Assembly (NCBI GenBank): GCA_049647585.1 | Contig: JBARXY010000026.1 | Coordinates: 124,001-188,000, forward strand | From: JAGQSZ01 sp049647585 | Lineage (GTDB): Bacteria > Actinomycetota > Acidimicrobiia > Acidimicrobiales > Microtrichaceae | Direction of reading: 5' to 3' | Length of the DNA: 64,000 nucleotides | In this document: one piece after another, positions 43,899 to 53,275 of the stretch | Position numbering within the stretch: position 1 is the first letter of the stretch | How the letters are laid out: the number at the start of each line of letters is the position of its first letter | Notes under the pieces: generated by a model | Told to the model about the DNA's origin: nothing | The model's input: the letters and a program-made list of their open reading frames with translations, nothing else | Databases searched by the model: none | Made by a program: the position numbers and the translations under genes

Positions 43899-44010
43899 CC
43901 CGCACGGCAAGGAACTCCTACGACACCTGCGCTGACCCACACCACAAGGAGAACTGGACCCCCACCAGGAGATCTGGACCAACACCGCCGAAGAGAACCT
44001 GTTCAGCCTT

Positions 44011-46236
44011 CTAGACCGCTTGTATCTCCCAAATTGTCGCAGTCAGCGGTTCATCCGAGGGCCACGACAGTCCGGACTCGATCAAATCGTCCCCAGCTCT
44101 CTCGGAGGTGACCGCACCTCCTCGGTCGCCTCCTGTCGCTGGTTTGTCCAGATCGGTGGCAGTTATCCGGTAGGTCAGGTCCGCATCCAGCCAGGGAAGA
44201 TGCAGCGTTGGACCTGCACCGGAAGAGTCCTCCAGTTGATAGGCGAACGCGACGGTTCGATCGGCGCTCGGTCGACCCGTGCTGGCGGAGCGGTAGGCGA
44301 GCGCCGCTCGCGACGTGTCTGCCCCTTCGACAGGCGAGATCAGCCGGTGGAGGTCGCCCATCTGGACTACGTCCTGGGTGCGACGTGCGATTGCGACGGC
44401 CTCACGGCAGATGGCCAATTCGACATTGGTCAGCGACACGAGATCCAGGTCGAAACCGAAGCGTCCCGAAAGGGCAACGGCGCAGGCGAAGCCCATCGGC
44501 CGCTCGCCCCACCTGGTGACGTGAGCGGCCATCGTTGCGGCGGGAAAGAAGTGTGAACAGGCCCACTGCATCCGCACCCGCGTGACCGGATCGGTGTTGT
44601 CCGAGGTCCAGAAATCATGGAACCAGCGGAGCGTGCCGTGATCGGTCCGTCCGCCGCCCGACGCGCACAGCATCATTTCGACATCCGGGTGGCGCACCGC
44701 GACCTCGGACATGACATCCCAGGTGGCCAGAACCTGATCGACCCACAGGTTGCTCTGCCTATCGGCAGCGAGTGCGGAGGAGCCGTAATCGGTGACCGGA
44801 CGGTTCGCGTCCCACTTCATGTAGGAGGTCCCGGGAGCGGATGCGAGTGTCCGGTCGACTACCCCCAGCTCGAAATCGCGGACCTGTTCCAGCAGTGGAT
44901 CGAGCGCCAACTGGTTGCGATGCTCACGCGGTTCGCGCTGGTCGCGAATGACCCAGTCGGGATGCTCCTCGTACAGGTTGCTGACACGATTGACCATCTC
45001 TGGTTCGACCCAGATGCCAAACCGGATCCCGGCGTCGGCAGCAGCCGCGGCGAGGGGAGCCAGACCGTCGGGAAGCTTGACCGGATCCGGGTCCCAGTCG
45101 CCAAGACTGGTGGTGTCGTCGTTGCGTGGATGCTCGACACCGAACCAGCCGTCGTCGAGAAGGAACACATCCGCGCCGAGCTCGGCGGAGCGGTCGATCA
45201 GATCGACTATCCGGGCCTCATCAAAGTCGAAGAACGTCGCTTCCCAGTTGTTGACTACAAGTGGCCGCAGGCGTTGTGGGTCCCGCAGGACCCGTGCCCG
45301 GGTCCATTCATGGAAGCTTCGGGTCACAGCGCCACGACCCGTCGTTGACCAGGTCCAGGCGACTGTCGGGGTTGTGAACTTGGTGTCAGGATCGAGCGTG
45401 TACTCCGCACCGTATGGATTCGCACCGGCCCGGATGCGCAGTTCACGGGGCGCCCCCGGCTGGGCGGTGGGGCGGACATCCAGGTCGAAACGGATGTTTC
45501 CACCCCAGGCGATGGACATCCCCAGGACCTCACCATCGTTCTCCTCCGAGAGGCCGGTGGGGGACAGCAACAGTGTTGGGCTGCGCTGCAGATGGGGCTG
45601 GATTCCACCCAGACTGGTCAGCGAAGTGGTCCCTGTGGTCAGCGTCTGGGTACTCCAGCGCCATTCGTCGGCCCAACCGCTACCACCGAACTGGCAGAGA
45701 TTTGCCGCTTCGGGAACGAGCATGAAGGGAGCTATCGAGTCATAGTCCGAGAGGCGCACGGGCCCCGATTCGGAATGTTCGATCTGGAGCCACTGTTCCA
45801 GGACCCCCGAGGCCGGATGGGTCTTCAGATGGTGCTCGACCGTGAGGCCGAAGATCTCGTCGCGACAGCGGACGACGATGTGTTCACCGCCGTCGAGTCG
45901 GTCTCGGTCCGTGTCCGGGTCCTCGGGTTTGTGGTTGTCCGGGCTGTCGAGCGCGGTCCGCTCGATGCTCTCGACGACCAATCTGGTGCTCATGGTGCCG
46001 TCGGCATGGGTGACACGTAGGGCGGCCGGTCGGTATACGTCCGGCCCACCCCAGGTCGGAAATGCCGTGGGGTACCAGATCGGTTCGACATCACAGTCAG
46101 CCATGTGGCCGTTGGGACCCAGCCCGACCTGTCGCAGGACTCCCATTGAGTCGACCACCCAGGTGAGTCCCCAGCCGCCTGCGTCCACCCGTATCAGTTG
46201 GCCCGACAGGTCGGATGTTTGTGGGGTTGTGCTCAC
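44011..46236 (-). CDS. GH36-family alpha-galactosidase
   Basis: A 741-aa enzyme that removes alpha-1,6-linked galactose from oligosaccharides such as melibiose or raffinose. It has the family signature FLLDDGWFG, the catalytic nucleophile Asp in MKWDANRPVTD, CASGGGRTDHG, and the acid/base Asp in FWTSDNTDP. An N-terminal beta-sandwich and C-terminal beta domain complete the fold. No signal peptide, so it is likely cytoplasmic. GTG 46236 has GGAGG 4 nt upstream; ATG 46260 would add 8 residues. The gene faces dnaE2 divergently with the SOS box in between. The CUT1 transporter could supply its substrate, but they are 25 kb apart. Confidence 0.93.
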   Translation of the reverse strand: MSTTPQTSDLSGQLIRVDAGGWGLTWVVDSMGVLRQVGLGPNGHMADCDVEPIWYPTAFPTWGGPDVYRPAALRVTHADGTMSTRLVVESIERTALDSPDNHKPEDPDTDRDRLDGGEHIVVRCRDEIFGLTVEHHLKTHPASGVLEQWLQIEHSESGPVRLSDYDSIAPFMLVPEAANLCQFGGSGWADEWRWSTQTLTTGTTSLTSLGGIQPHLQRSPTLLLSPTGLSEENDGEVLGMSIAWGGNIRFDLDVRPTAQPGAPRELRIRAGANPYGAEYTLDPDTKFTTPTVAWTWSTTGRGAVTRSFHEWTRARVLRDPQRLRPLVVNNWEATFFDFDEARIVDLIDRSAELGADVFLLDDGWFGVEHPRNDDTTSLGDWDPDPVKLPDGLAPLAAAAADAGIRFGIWVEPEMVNRVSNLYEEHPDWVIRDQREPREHRNQLALDPLLEQVRDFELGVVDRTLASAPGTSYMKWDANRPVTDYGSSALAADRQSNLWVDQVLATWDVMSEVAVRHPDVEMMLCASGGGRTDHGTLRWFHDFWTSDNTDPVTRVRMQWACSHFFPAATMAAHVTRWGERPMGFACAVALSGRFGFDLDLVSLTNVELAICREAVAIARRTQDVVQMGDLHRLISPVEGADTSRAALAYRSASTGRPSADRTVAFAYQLEDSSGAGPTLHLPWLDADLTYRITATDLDKPATGGDRGGAVTSERAGDDLIESGLSWPSDEPLTATIWEIQAV

Positions 46237-46365
46237 GTTTCCTCCGGCATGTGCCTGCATTCGGGAACCGCAGCACCGTAGGTGACCCGGGGGTTGCGGG
46301 GCGACGTAGTCGGTCCAAATATGTCGAGGAGTCGAGATCGACCGGCCAGCAGCAGATATTGAAAG

Positions 46366-46379
46366 CGAACGTCCGTTCT
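46366..46379 (+). promoter_or_regulatory. SOS (LexA) box upstream of dnaE2
   Basis: CGAACGTCCGTTCT has the GAAC-N4-GTTC core of the actinobacterial LexA site, with one mismatch to the fully symmetric CGAAC-N4-GTTCG. It ends 13 bp before the dnaE2 start, a spacing similar to that of the imuA' site. It predicts DNA-damage induction in step with imuA'-imuB. Confidence 0.8.
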
Positions 46380-46392
46380 ATATGATGACTGG

Positions 46393-49300
46393 GTGAGTCA
46401 TCACCGTCCGGCGACCCCTTACGCAGAATTGCACTGCCACTCGTCATTTAGTTTTCTCGACGGGGCGTCGCACCCCGAGGCCCTAGCTGAAGAAGCCGCC
46501 CGGCTGGAACTCGAGGCGCTGGCGATCACGGATCACCACGGCTTCTACGGGGTGGTCAGATTCGCAGAAGCCGCCAGAACTCTGGGACTGCCCACGGTGT
46601 TCGGTGCGGAGATAACGCTCAACGCGACCCAACCCCGGGCTGGTCCCGTCGATCCCGATGGGCAACATCTGGTGGTACTGGCCCGCGATCCGACCGGCTA
46701 CGCGCGCCTGGCGGCGCTGCTCTCCGAGGCACAGATGGCGGGAGAGAAGGGGCGGCCCCAGCTTTCCTTCGCAGCGTTGGCCGAGGCGGCTTCGGGTGGG
46801 GCCTCGTCGGGTGCGCGCGGGCACTGGGCGGTGTTGACGGGCTGTCGAAAGGGCACGGTGCCTGCAGCAATGGTTGACCGGGGTCGTGGTGCTGCGGAGA
46901 CGGAACTGAGATCGCTGATCTCGGCGTTCGGACTCGAGAACACCTTCGTCGAACTCTGGGACCACGGGGACCCACTCGATTCTGATCGCAACGATGCGCT
47001 GGCAAAGCTGGCGCGTTCATGTGGAGTGGCAACAGTTGCGACCAACAACGTCCATTACGCCACTCCCTCGGACCGCATGTTGGCAACTGCTCTGGCCGCC
47101 ATCAGGTCGCGACGCAGCATGGACGAGATCGACGCATGGCTGCCGGGTGGAGCGGCCGCACACCTGCGTTCGGGTGCCGAACAGACCCGACGATTCGCAC
47201 GCTTTCCGGGTGCGGTCGAGACCTCTGTCGATCTGGGCCGCGCCTGCGCCTTCGACCTGTCGCTCATGGCTCCAAGACTTCCCCCATATCCATGCCCATC
47301 TCATCCGGAAGGGTCGCCGGCGGCGGGCAGGACCATGACCGAGGGCGAGTTTCTGCGACACCTGACCGAACTCGGAGCCACCAAACGCTACGGGTCACGT
47401 CTGGCCGAGACCGCCCCGGGGGCCTGGAAGCAGATCGACCACGAGTTGGACATGATCGACTCTCTCGGGTTTCCCGGCTATTTCCTGGTGGTCTGGGACA
47501 TCGTCGAATTTTGTAGACGCAACGACATCTATTGTCAGGGCCGTGGCTCGGCGGCCAACTCCGCGGTGTGTTTCGCCCTCGGTGTGACCAAGGCCGACGC
47601 AGTCCGTCTGGGCCTGTTGTTCGAACGGTTCCTCTCGCCCGAACGCGACGGGCCGCCGGACATCGACCTGGACATTGAGTCCGGTCGCCGAGAAGAGGTC
47701 ATCCAGTACGTCTATGAACGGTATGGGCGCAGCCATGCCGCCCAGGTGGCGAACGTGATCACCTATCGGTCCCGATCCGCCATCCGCGACGCGGCGCGGG
47801 CACTGGGGTTCGCTGCCGGACAACAGGATGCCTGGGCCAAACAGTTGGACCGCTGGACCGGTATTCCCAAACCGGGTGACGCTCAGCCACGTCAGGGACA
47901 GGCGTCTCCCGCCCTACCGGACGAGCCCATTCCTGAGTCTGTTCTGGATCTTGCCAGCAGGCTTGAGGACCTACCCCGCCACCTGGGAATCCACTCCGGT
48001 GGCATGGTGATGTGTGACCGGCCGGTGATCGAAGTGTGTCCCACCGAATGGGCCCGGATGGAGGGCCGCTCGGTCCTGCAGTGGGACAAGGAGGACTGCG
48101 CCGCTGCGGGTCTGGTCAAGTTCGACCTTCTGGGCCTGGGGATGCTCACGGCACTTCACCATGCGGTCGATCTGGTCAGTGAACACCACGACGTGGACAT
48201 CGACCTGGCCGAGATTCCACAGGAGGACGCGGTCTACGACATGTTGTGTGCAGCCGACTCGATAGGGGTGTTCCAGGTCGAATCACGGGCACAGATCTCG
48301 ACCCTGCCGAGGCTGAGGCCCCGCTGTTTCTACGATCTTGTGGTGCAGGTGGCGCTGATCCGCCCGGGCCCCATCCAGGGAGGTTCTGTCCATCCCTATA
48401 TCCGTCGCCGCAAGGGTGAGGAGCCGGTCACCTATCTGCACCCGCTGCTCGAGAAATCCCTGTCCAAGACTCTCGGGGTCCCGTTGTTCCAGGAACAACT
48501 GATGCAGATGGTCATCGACGTGGCCGGGTTCACCCCGGCCGACGCGGATCAGTTGCGTCAGGCCATGGGCTCGAAGCGCTCTTCACGTCGTATGGCGGCG
48601 TTGCGTGAACGTTTCGATCTCGGCACCGCTGCCAACGGGATCACAGCCGATGTATCCGAAGCCATCTGGGCGAAGCTGGCCGCGTTCGCCAACTACGGGT
48701 TCCCCGAATCCCACTCCGTCAGCTTCGCCTATCTCGTCTACTCCTCGTCGTGGATCAAACTGCACTATCCGGCGGCGTTCTGTGCTGCTCTGTTGAAGTC
48801 CCAGCCGATGGGCTTCTACTCGCCCCAGACCTTGGTCCAGGACGCCCGTCGCCACGGGGTCAAGGTCCACACTCCAGACCTGAACCGCTCCGATTGGTGC
48901 GCCACCCTGGAAGCCCCCTCCGATTCCCACGACGTTTCTTCTGGTGGTCCCGCTGTCAGGTTGGGACTCTCCTCGGTAAGGAAGATCGGCGATGACCTGG
49001 CGAAGAGAATCGCTGCCGGTCGGCCCTATTCGGGCATGGAGGACTTGGTGAGACGTTGCGGTCTCAACCGTTCCCAGATGGAGGCCTTGGCCACATCGGG
49101 AGCATTCGGCTGCTTCGGCACGGACAACCGGGGCGTGGACGACAGCGGTGTGGGTGGCAGCGAGGGCGACAGGTCGATGGACCGGCGTCGGGCCATATGG
49201 TCGGCCGGTGCGGCGACCCAGGCTGGGCCCGGCCGTCTGCCCGGAGTTGTCGTAGGAATGGAAGCGCCCCAACTGCCGGGGATGGATGACTGGGAGGAGG

Positions 49301-49698
49301 CCGTCGCCGACCTGTGGGCGACCGGGGTCTCACCAGAAGGACATCCGACCAGATTCCTTCGCTCTGACCTGGATCGTCGCGGTGTGGTGACCGCGTCAGA
49401 GATGCGTGAGCGGTCGGACCGCTCCAAGGTTGTGGTGGCTGGAGTGGTGACACATCGTCAACGTCCTCCCACGGCTACCGGGGTCACCTTCTTGAGCATC
49501 GAGGACGAGACCGGGCTGATCAACGTGATCGTGTCCAGGGGGTGTTGGATGCGCTATCGCAATATCGTCGGAACCGCTCCTGCATTGCTGATCAACGGGC
49601 GACTCGAGAAGACCTCCGACGGTGTCGTCAACGTCCATGCCGAGAAGATCCAGTTGTTACCGGTGGTCGCTTCGACCCCATCGCGGGACTTCCGTTGA
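46393..49698 (+). CDS. dnaE2: Error-prone DNA polymerase III alpha subunit
   Basis: A 1101-aa C-family polymerase of the DnaE2 type. The N-terminal PHP domain starts ELHCHSSFSFLDGAS and ITDHH; the palm has PDIDLDIESGRR (two catalytic Asp) and VKFDLLGLGMLT (third Asp); the helix-hairpin-helix region and a C-terminal OB fold (VVVAGVVTHRQRP ... FLSIEDETG) are present. It inserts nucleotides opposite lesions during SOS mutagenesis with ImuA' and ImuB. The start is GTG 46393; the ATG just upstream is out of frame. It has the right length and no second DnaE gene is nearby. Confidence 0.95.
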   Translation: MSHHRPATPYAELHCHSSFSFLDGASHPEALAEEAARLELEALAITDHHGFYGVVRFAEAARTLGLPTVFGAEITLNATQPRAGPVDPDGQHLVVLARDPTGYARLAALLSEAQMAGEKGRPQLSFAALAEAASGGASSGARGHWAVLTGCRKGTVPAAMVDRGRGAAETELRSLISAFGLENTFVELWDHGDPLDSDRNDALAKLARSCGVATVATNNVHYATPSDRMLATALAAIRSRRSMDEIDAWLPGGAAAHLRSGAEQTRRFARFPGAVETSVDLGRACAFDLSLMAPRLPPYPCPSHPEGSPAAGRTMTEGEFLRHLTELGATKRYGSRLAETAPGAWKQIDHELDMIDSLGFPGYFLVVWDIVEFCRRNDIYCQGRGSAANSAVCFALGVTKADAVRLGLLFERFLSPERDGPPDIDLDIESGRREEVIQYVYERYGRSHAAQVANVITYRSRSAIRDAARALGFAAGQQDAWAKQLDRWTGIPKPGDAQPRQGQASPALPDEPIPESVLDLASRLEDLPRHLGIHSGGMVMCDRPVIEVCPTEWARMEGRSVLQWDKEDCAAAGLVKFDLLGLGMLTALHHAVDLVSEHHDVDIDLAEIPQEDAVYDMLCAADSIGVFQVESRAQISTLPRLRPRCFYDLVVQVALIRPGPIQGGSVHPYIRRRKGEEPVTYLHPLLEKSLSKTLGVPLFQEQLMQMVIDVAGFTPADADQLRQAMGSKRSSRRMAALRERFDLGTAANGITADVSEAIWAKLAAFANYGFPESHSVSFAYLVYSSSWIKLHYPAAFCAALLKSQPMGFYSPQTLVQDARRHGVKVHTPDLNRSDWCATLEAPSDSHDVSSGGPAVRLGLSSVRKIGDDLAKRIAAGRPYSGMEDLVRRCGLNRSQMEALATSGAFGCFGTDNRGVDDSGVGGSEGDRSMDRRRAIWSAGAATQAGPGRLPGVVVGMEAPQLPGMDDWEEAVADLWATGVSPEGHPTRFLRSDLDRRGVVTASEMRERSDRSKVVVAGVVTHRQRPPTATGVTFLSIEDETGLINVIVSRGCWMRYRNIVGTAPALLINGRLEKTSDGVVNVHAEKIQLLPVVASTPSRDFR

Positions 49699-49840
49699 GC
49701 GGAGATACAGTCATGATATCAGTCACAAAATCTCTCAGACCGCACTGTTCCGCCGATTGAGCAGTCATGGAACCCTCTTCTGGGCCGGAATTCTGTTCCG
49801 CTTGTCAACCTTGGGGCCATCTCGGCCGATATAGATCCTG

Positions 49841-51217
49841 ATGACTCCGCCGCCCATCACGACTTCTAGACGAAATCTGGCTGTCCTGGCCATCGTCGCC
49901 TGTGCGCTCGTGTCGGTCATCTTTCCAATGTCCAGCACCGGCGCCGCGACTCGTGCCTCGATGAAGGGCGACGGCGAAACCAGCACAGGAACCGGCTCCG
50001 ACTCAGGTTCGGCGGCGGCGCCGTCACGAAAGACCCGGGACGCCAACCGTCAGGTCGACGCTCTCACGGCGACACGGGAAGAAGTGACACGCAAAGTCAG
50101 ATCGCTGGACTCGCAGTACCAGGCGCAACAGACGGCTGTTGCCGCAGCTGAAGTCGAGGTGGCGACGGCCAAGCAGAAGGTTGCGAGTGCAAAGGCCCGC
50201 GTAGCGCTGGCCGAGAACGAGGTGGAACTCGCCGAGATCAGCGTCAAGCAGTACGCGGTGGAGGCGTATATCCGTCCTCCGGCCAAGACGTCGATGCGCA
50301 TCCTGTCCCTCAAGAAGGCGGAGGACGCCACCTACGTCAGTGACGTCCTGAAGATAATGACCGAGGAACGTCACAAGGTCGTCGACGCTCTGGCGGTCAA
50401 GAAGAAGATCGCGTCAATGGAATCAGCCCTGGCGGACAAGACCGCTGCCGAAGCCGCTGACAAGGCCTCGGCCGCACACGCCGCTCTCGGGGACCTGGAT
50501 GGCATTCGCCAGGAGCAGTCGGACCTTGCGGCGAGCCTTGATGAGCGTTTGGAGCGGGCACTGTCCGAAGCTGCCTCACTGGAGGCCATCGACAAGCAGG
50601 TTGCTGATGAACTGGCCGCCCAGGAATTGGAGCTTCGCAAGTCGGCTGCGCTTCCCACCGCATCGTTGGTCAGCGACACGACTCCCCGCTCCTCGCCGAC
50701 GGTGAACTCGGCCGCGGTTCCGGTGACCAACTCACCAACGACGACGAGGCCGAAGTCGCCGCCCACCACAAGGCCGAAGGCGCCCACGACCACGGTGCCG
50801 CCACCTCCGTCCGGCCTGGTTGGGTGGGACGACGTGACCAAGGTCGGGTCGTTCTGGGTGCACAAGTCGATCGCATCCAACGTTCGGGGTCTTCTTGACG
50901 CTGCGACCTCGGCCGGTTTCTCGCTCAGTGGAGGCGGCTACCGGGATTCTGCTTCACAGATCGCCACACGTAGAGCCAACTGCGGGCCGACCTACTACGA
51001 CATATACGTCAAGCCCTCGGGCCAGTGCACGCCGCCCACGGCGATACCCGGTCGGTCGATGCACGAGCAGGGCAAAGCCCTGGATATCCAGTCGAGCGGC
51101 TCGCTGATCACATCCAGGTCGAACCCGGCGTTCATCTGGTTGAGCAAGAATGCCGCCCGCTTCGGTTTATACAACCTTCCCAGTGAGCCTTGGCACTGGA
51201 GCACCAACGGCCACTGA
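49841..51217 (+). CDS. Secreted M15-family D,D-carboxypeptidase with coiled-coil
   Basis: A 458-aa secreted protein. The signal/anchor (LAVLAIVACALVSVIFP) is followed by a coiled coil around residues 60-265, a Thr/Pro-rich linker and a VanY-type M15 peptidase domain: SMHEQGKALDIQ (His408, Asp415) and EPWHWS (His452). It should trim D-Ala from peptidoglycan stem peptides; the coiled coil resembles those of NlpC/P60 or FtsX-activated wall hydrolases. The start ATG 49841 begins with a basic tail. Its last 31 bp are tandemly duplicated just beyond the stop codon. Confidence 0.88.
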   Translation: MTPPPITTSRRNLAVLAIVACALVSVIFPMSSTGAATRASMKGDGETSTGTGSDSGSAAAPSRKTRDANRQVDALTATREEVTRKVRSLDSQYQAQQTAVAAAEVEVATAKQKVASAKARVALAENEVELAEISVKQYAVEAYIRPPAKTSMRILSLKKAEDATYVSDVLKIMTEERHKVVDALAVKKKIASMESALADKTAAEAADKASAAHAALGDLDGIRQEQSDLAASLDERLERALSEAASLEAIDKQVADELAAQELELRKSAALPTASLVSDTTPRSSPTVNSAAVPVTNSPTTTRPKSPPTTRPKAPTTTVPPPPSGLVGWDDVTKVGSFWVHKSIASNVRGLLDAATSAGFSLSGGGYRDSASQIATRRANCGPTYYDIYVKPSGQCTPPTAIPGRSMHEQGKALDIQSSGSLITSRSNPAFIWLSKNAARFGLYNLPSEPWHWSTNGH

Positions 51218-51246
51218 GCCCTGGCACTGGAGCACCAACGGCCACT
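51185..51246 (+). repeat. 31-bp tandem duplication spanning the end of the M15 peptidase gene
   Basis: Units 51185-51215 and 51216-51246 both run GAGCC..GGCACTGGAGCACC...GGCCACT and differ at one base. The first unit encodes the catalytic PWHW end, and the stop codon falls at the junction, so the second unit is untranslated relic DNA in a different frame. Confidence 0.92.
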
Positions 51247-51266
51247 GAGGTCTTCTGCGGCTCGCC

Positions 51267-52226
51267 TTACTGGCGGAGCTTCGACAGCAGGCGGAGCATC
51301 TCGAGGTACAGCCAGATGAGGGTCAGCACCAGTCCGAACGCTGCGTACCAGTCCATGTAGGCGGGAAGATTGTTCTTCGTTCCACGCTCGATGAAGTCGA
51401 AGTCCAGGATCAGGTTGAGAGCGGCGACGATGACGATCACGACGCTGATCCCAATTCCCAGAAGGCTGCTGCTCGCCCAGAACGGCGTGAAGCTGCTCAC
51501 GAATAGGCTCATGACCCAACTGAGTAGGTACATGATCATGATCCCGAATGTGGCAGCCATGACGCCCTTGACGAACTTTGGTGTCGCCCGCAGGATTCTG
51601 AGCCCGTAGAGGACCAGCATCGTCAGGAAGACTCCGAACGTGGCGAGGATTGCCTGGACGACGATCCCGTTGAACTGGCTGTTGTAGAGGTGCGAGATCA
51701 TGCCGAGCATGACGCCCTGGGCGATCGAGTAGGGGATCGCAGTGAAGCGGGCGAGGTTCGGCTTGAACACCGTGACCATGGCCAAGATGAAGCCCACAAT
51801 GACAGCACCGATCAGCAATCCGGGGCTGTTCATCTGGACCGGCGTGAGCATGGTTCCGTCTATCTGGCGGACCGGATCACCCTCGGTCACCTGGGTCCAT
51901 CCGAATGCTCCTGCCACCAGCAGGAACACGAACATGAACAGCGTCGCGGCTGATACGCCGCCGAGGGTCATCACGCGGCCATCGGTGGCAGTTGTCGCGT
52001 ATCGGTTGGAGGTATATGGATCCGCAGGCTGAGGCGCCGCCGAAGTCGGGTCGGTCGGGTATTGACCGGTGGTGCTCTGGCGAGCCGACGTCCACGCGCC
52101 TTGTGTAGCTCCGGTCGACCCTGCGGCTCGGTCCTGTGCTGCGGCCCATTCATCGGCCGGGCTGCTGCCCTGCAACGGCGGTGATCCGCCGAATGCGTTC
52201 TCATTGAGTATCGGGTTACGCGACAT
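51267..52226 (-). CDS. Bax inhibitor-1/YccA-type membrane protein
   Basis: A 319-aa protein with a Ser/Thr/Gly/Gln-rich cytoplasmic tail of about 85 residues and seven hydrophobic segments (for example ATLFMFVFLLVAGAFGW, LLIGAVIVGFILAMVTVF). The pattern fits the BI-1/YetJ/YccA family of pH-dependent Ca2+ leak channels; the last helix region has the family pair of Asp residues (NLILDFDFIE, which ends in the last helices). ATG 52226 has GGGAGA upstream; longer in-frame starts do not. It is divergent from the thioesterase-like gene. Confidence 0.9.
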   Translation of the reverse strand: MSRNPILNENAFGGSPPLQGSSPADEWAAAQDRAAGSTGATQGAWTSARQSTTGQYPTDPTSAAPQPADPYTSNRYATTATDGRVMTLGGVSAATLFMFVFLLVAGAFGWTQVTEGDPVRQIDGTMLTPVQMNSPGLLIGAVIVGFILAMVTVFKPNLARFTAIPYSIAQGVMLGMISHLYNSQFNGIVVQAILATFGVFLTMLVLYGLRILRATPKFVKGVMAATFGIMIMYLLSWVMSLFVSSFTPFWASSSLLGIGISVVIVIVAALNLILDFDFIERGTKNNLPAYMDWYAAFGLVLTLIWLYLEMLRLLSKLRQ

Positions 52227-52393
52227 CTGTCTCCCAGGTCGTGACGACACCAGAACGTTAGTTTGCGCGGCATCACATCCGACGGCCTTGCGCCCGGACA
52301 GCCGATGTCGCCTGAGGATCTCACAGGGGACCCGGCGAGCGGGCATTATGTCGCGATGGACCAGGACGTGATCCCGACGAGTGAGATCCGGAC

Positions 52394-53215
52394 GTGACGG
52401 TGTTTGCCGAGCAGACATCGATCAAGCGGATCGATGATGGCCGGTACTCGGCCATGGTCGACGGGTCATGGTGGATAATCGCCGGGCCCAACGGGGGATA
52501 TGTGGCCGCGATCGTTCTGCGGGCGATAGTCGCTGAGGTCGCAGATCCCAACCGACGTCCGCGGTCGATCACGCTGCAGTACCTGCGTCCGCCCGTCGAA
52601 GGTGAGGTCCAGGTCGAGGTGACCATCGAGCGTGCCGGTCGCAGTGTCACCAACGTCACCGCCAGACTCACCCAAGAGGGCCGAACGCTGGTGCTTGCGA
52701 TGGCGTCATTGGGTGTCGACAGGGAGGCTCCGACGAGTTTCGACGAGTCACCCGGTCTGCCGCTGATGCCCGACGGGTCTCGAGTGCCAGCGGTTTCCGA
52801 GGTTCCAGCGGTCGAAGTCGATCCGTCCCGGGACATTCCTATGCGACAGCACTACGACCTGCGCTGGGTGCTCGGTCACCGACCTTTCTCCGGCGACCTG
52901 CCCGTCGATGCCACAGCCAGGAGCGGCGGTTGGATCAGACCCGCCGAGGACGAACCGATCGACGAGGTGGTTCTGGCAGCCATGTCCGACGCCTGGATGC
53001 CGCCGATCTTCAGTCGAATTGCCGAGCCTCTGGCAGTGCCCACCATCGATCTGACCATCCATTTCAGGGGCCTGCCGACCGATCCCCTGGATTACTGTTT
53101 TGCACTGTTCGACAGTCCGCTCGCCCGTGACGGCTATTTGGTCGAACATGGCCGGATCTACTCCTCCGATGGGCGACTCCTGATCGAATCCCGTCAGCTG
53201 GCGGTTGTCGCGTGA
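52394..53215 (+). CDS. Acyl-CoA thioesterase-like double hot-dog protein
   Basis: A 273-aa protein of the TesB-like/4HBT_3 group with two hot-dog halves: DGRYSAMVDGSWWIIAGPNGGYVAAIVLRA and the second half from about residue 165, including LDYCFALFDSPL and GRIYSSDGRLLIESRQ. It should hydrolyse acyl-CoA thioesters. GTG 52394 is the start. A second, distinct gene of the same class lies at 62945. No operon partner is evident, but fatty-acid breakdown genes (hydratase, thiolase) lie elsewhere in the window. Confidence 0.82.
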   Translation: MTVFAEQTSIKRIDDGRYSAMVDGSWWIIAGPNGGYVAAIVLRAIVAEVADPNRRPRSITLQYLRPPVEGEVQVEVTIERAGRSVTNVTARLTQEGRTLVLAMASLGVDREAPTSFDESPGLPLMPDGSRVPAVSEVPAVEVDPSRDIPMRQHYDLRWVLGHRPFSGDLPVDATARSGGWIRPAEDEPIDEVVLAAMSDAWMPPIFSRIAEPLAVPTIDLTIHFRGLPTDPLDYCFALFDSPLARDGYLVEHGRIYSSDGRLLIESRQLAVVA

Positions 53216-53275
53216 ATTGGCTCGGTCTGGTCACGCGTTTGCCCTTCCAGAGGCATAGAGTGTTCGCCACTTCCT

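Noticed and set aside
52305..52397. 30-codon plus-strand frame overlapping the thioesterase start
   Set aside because: No ribosome site or signal, although codon third positions are GC-rich and the stop overlaps the next start.
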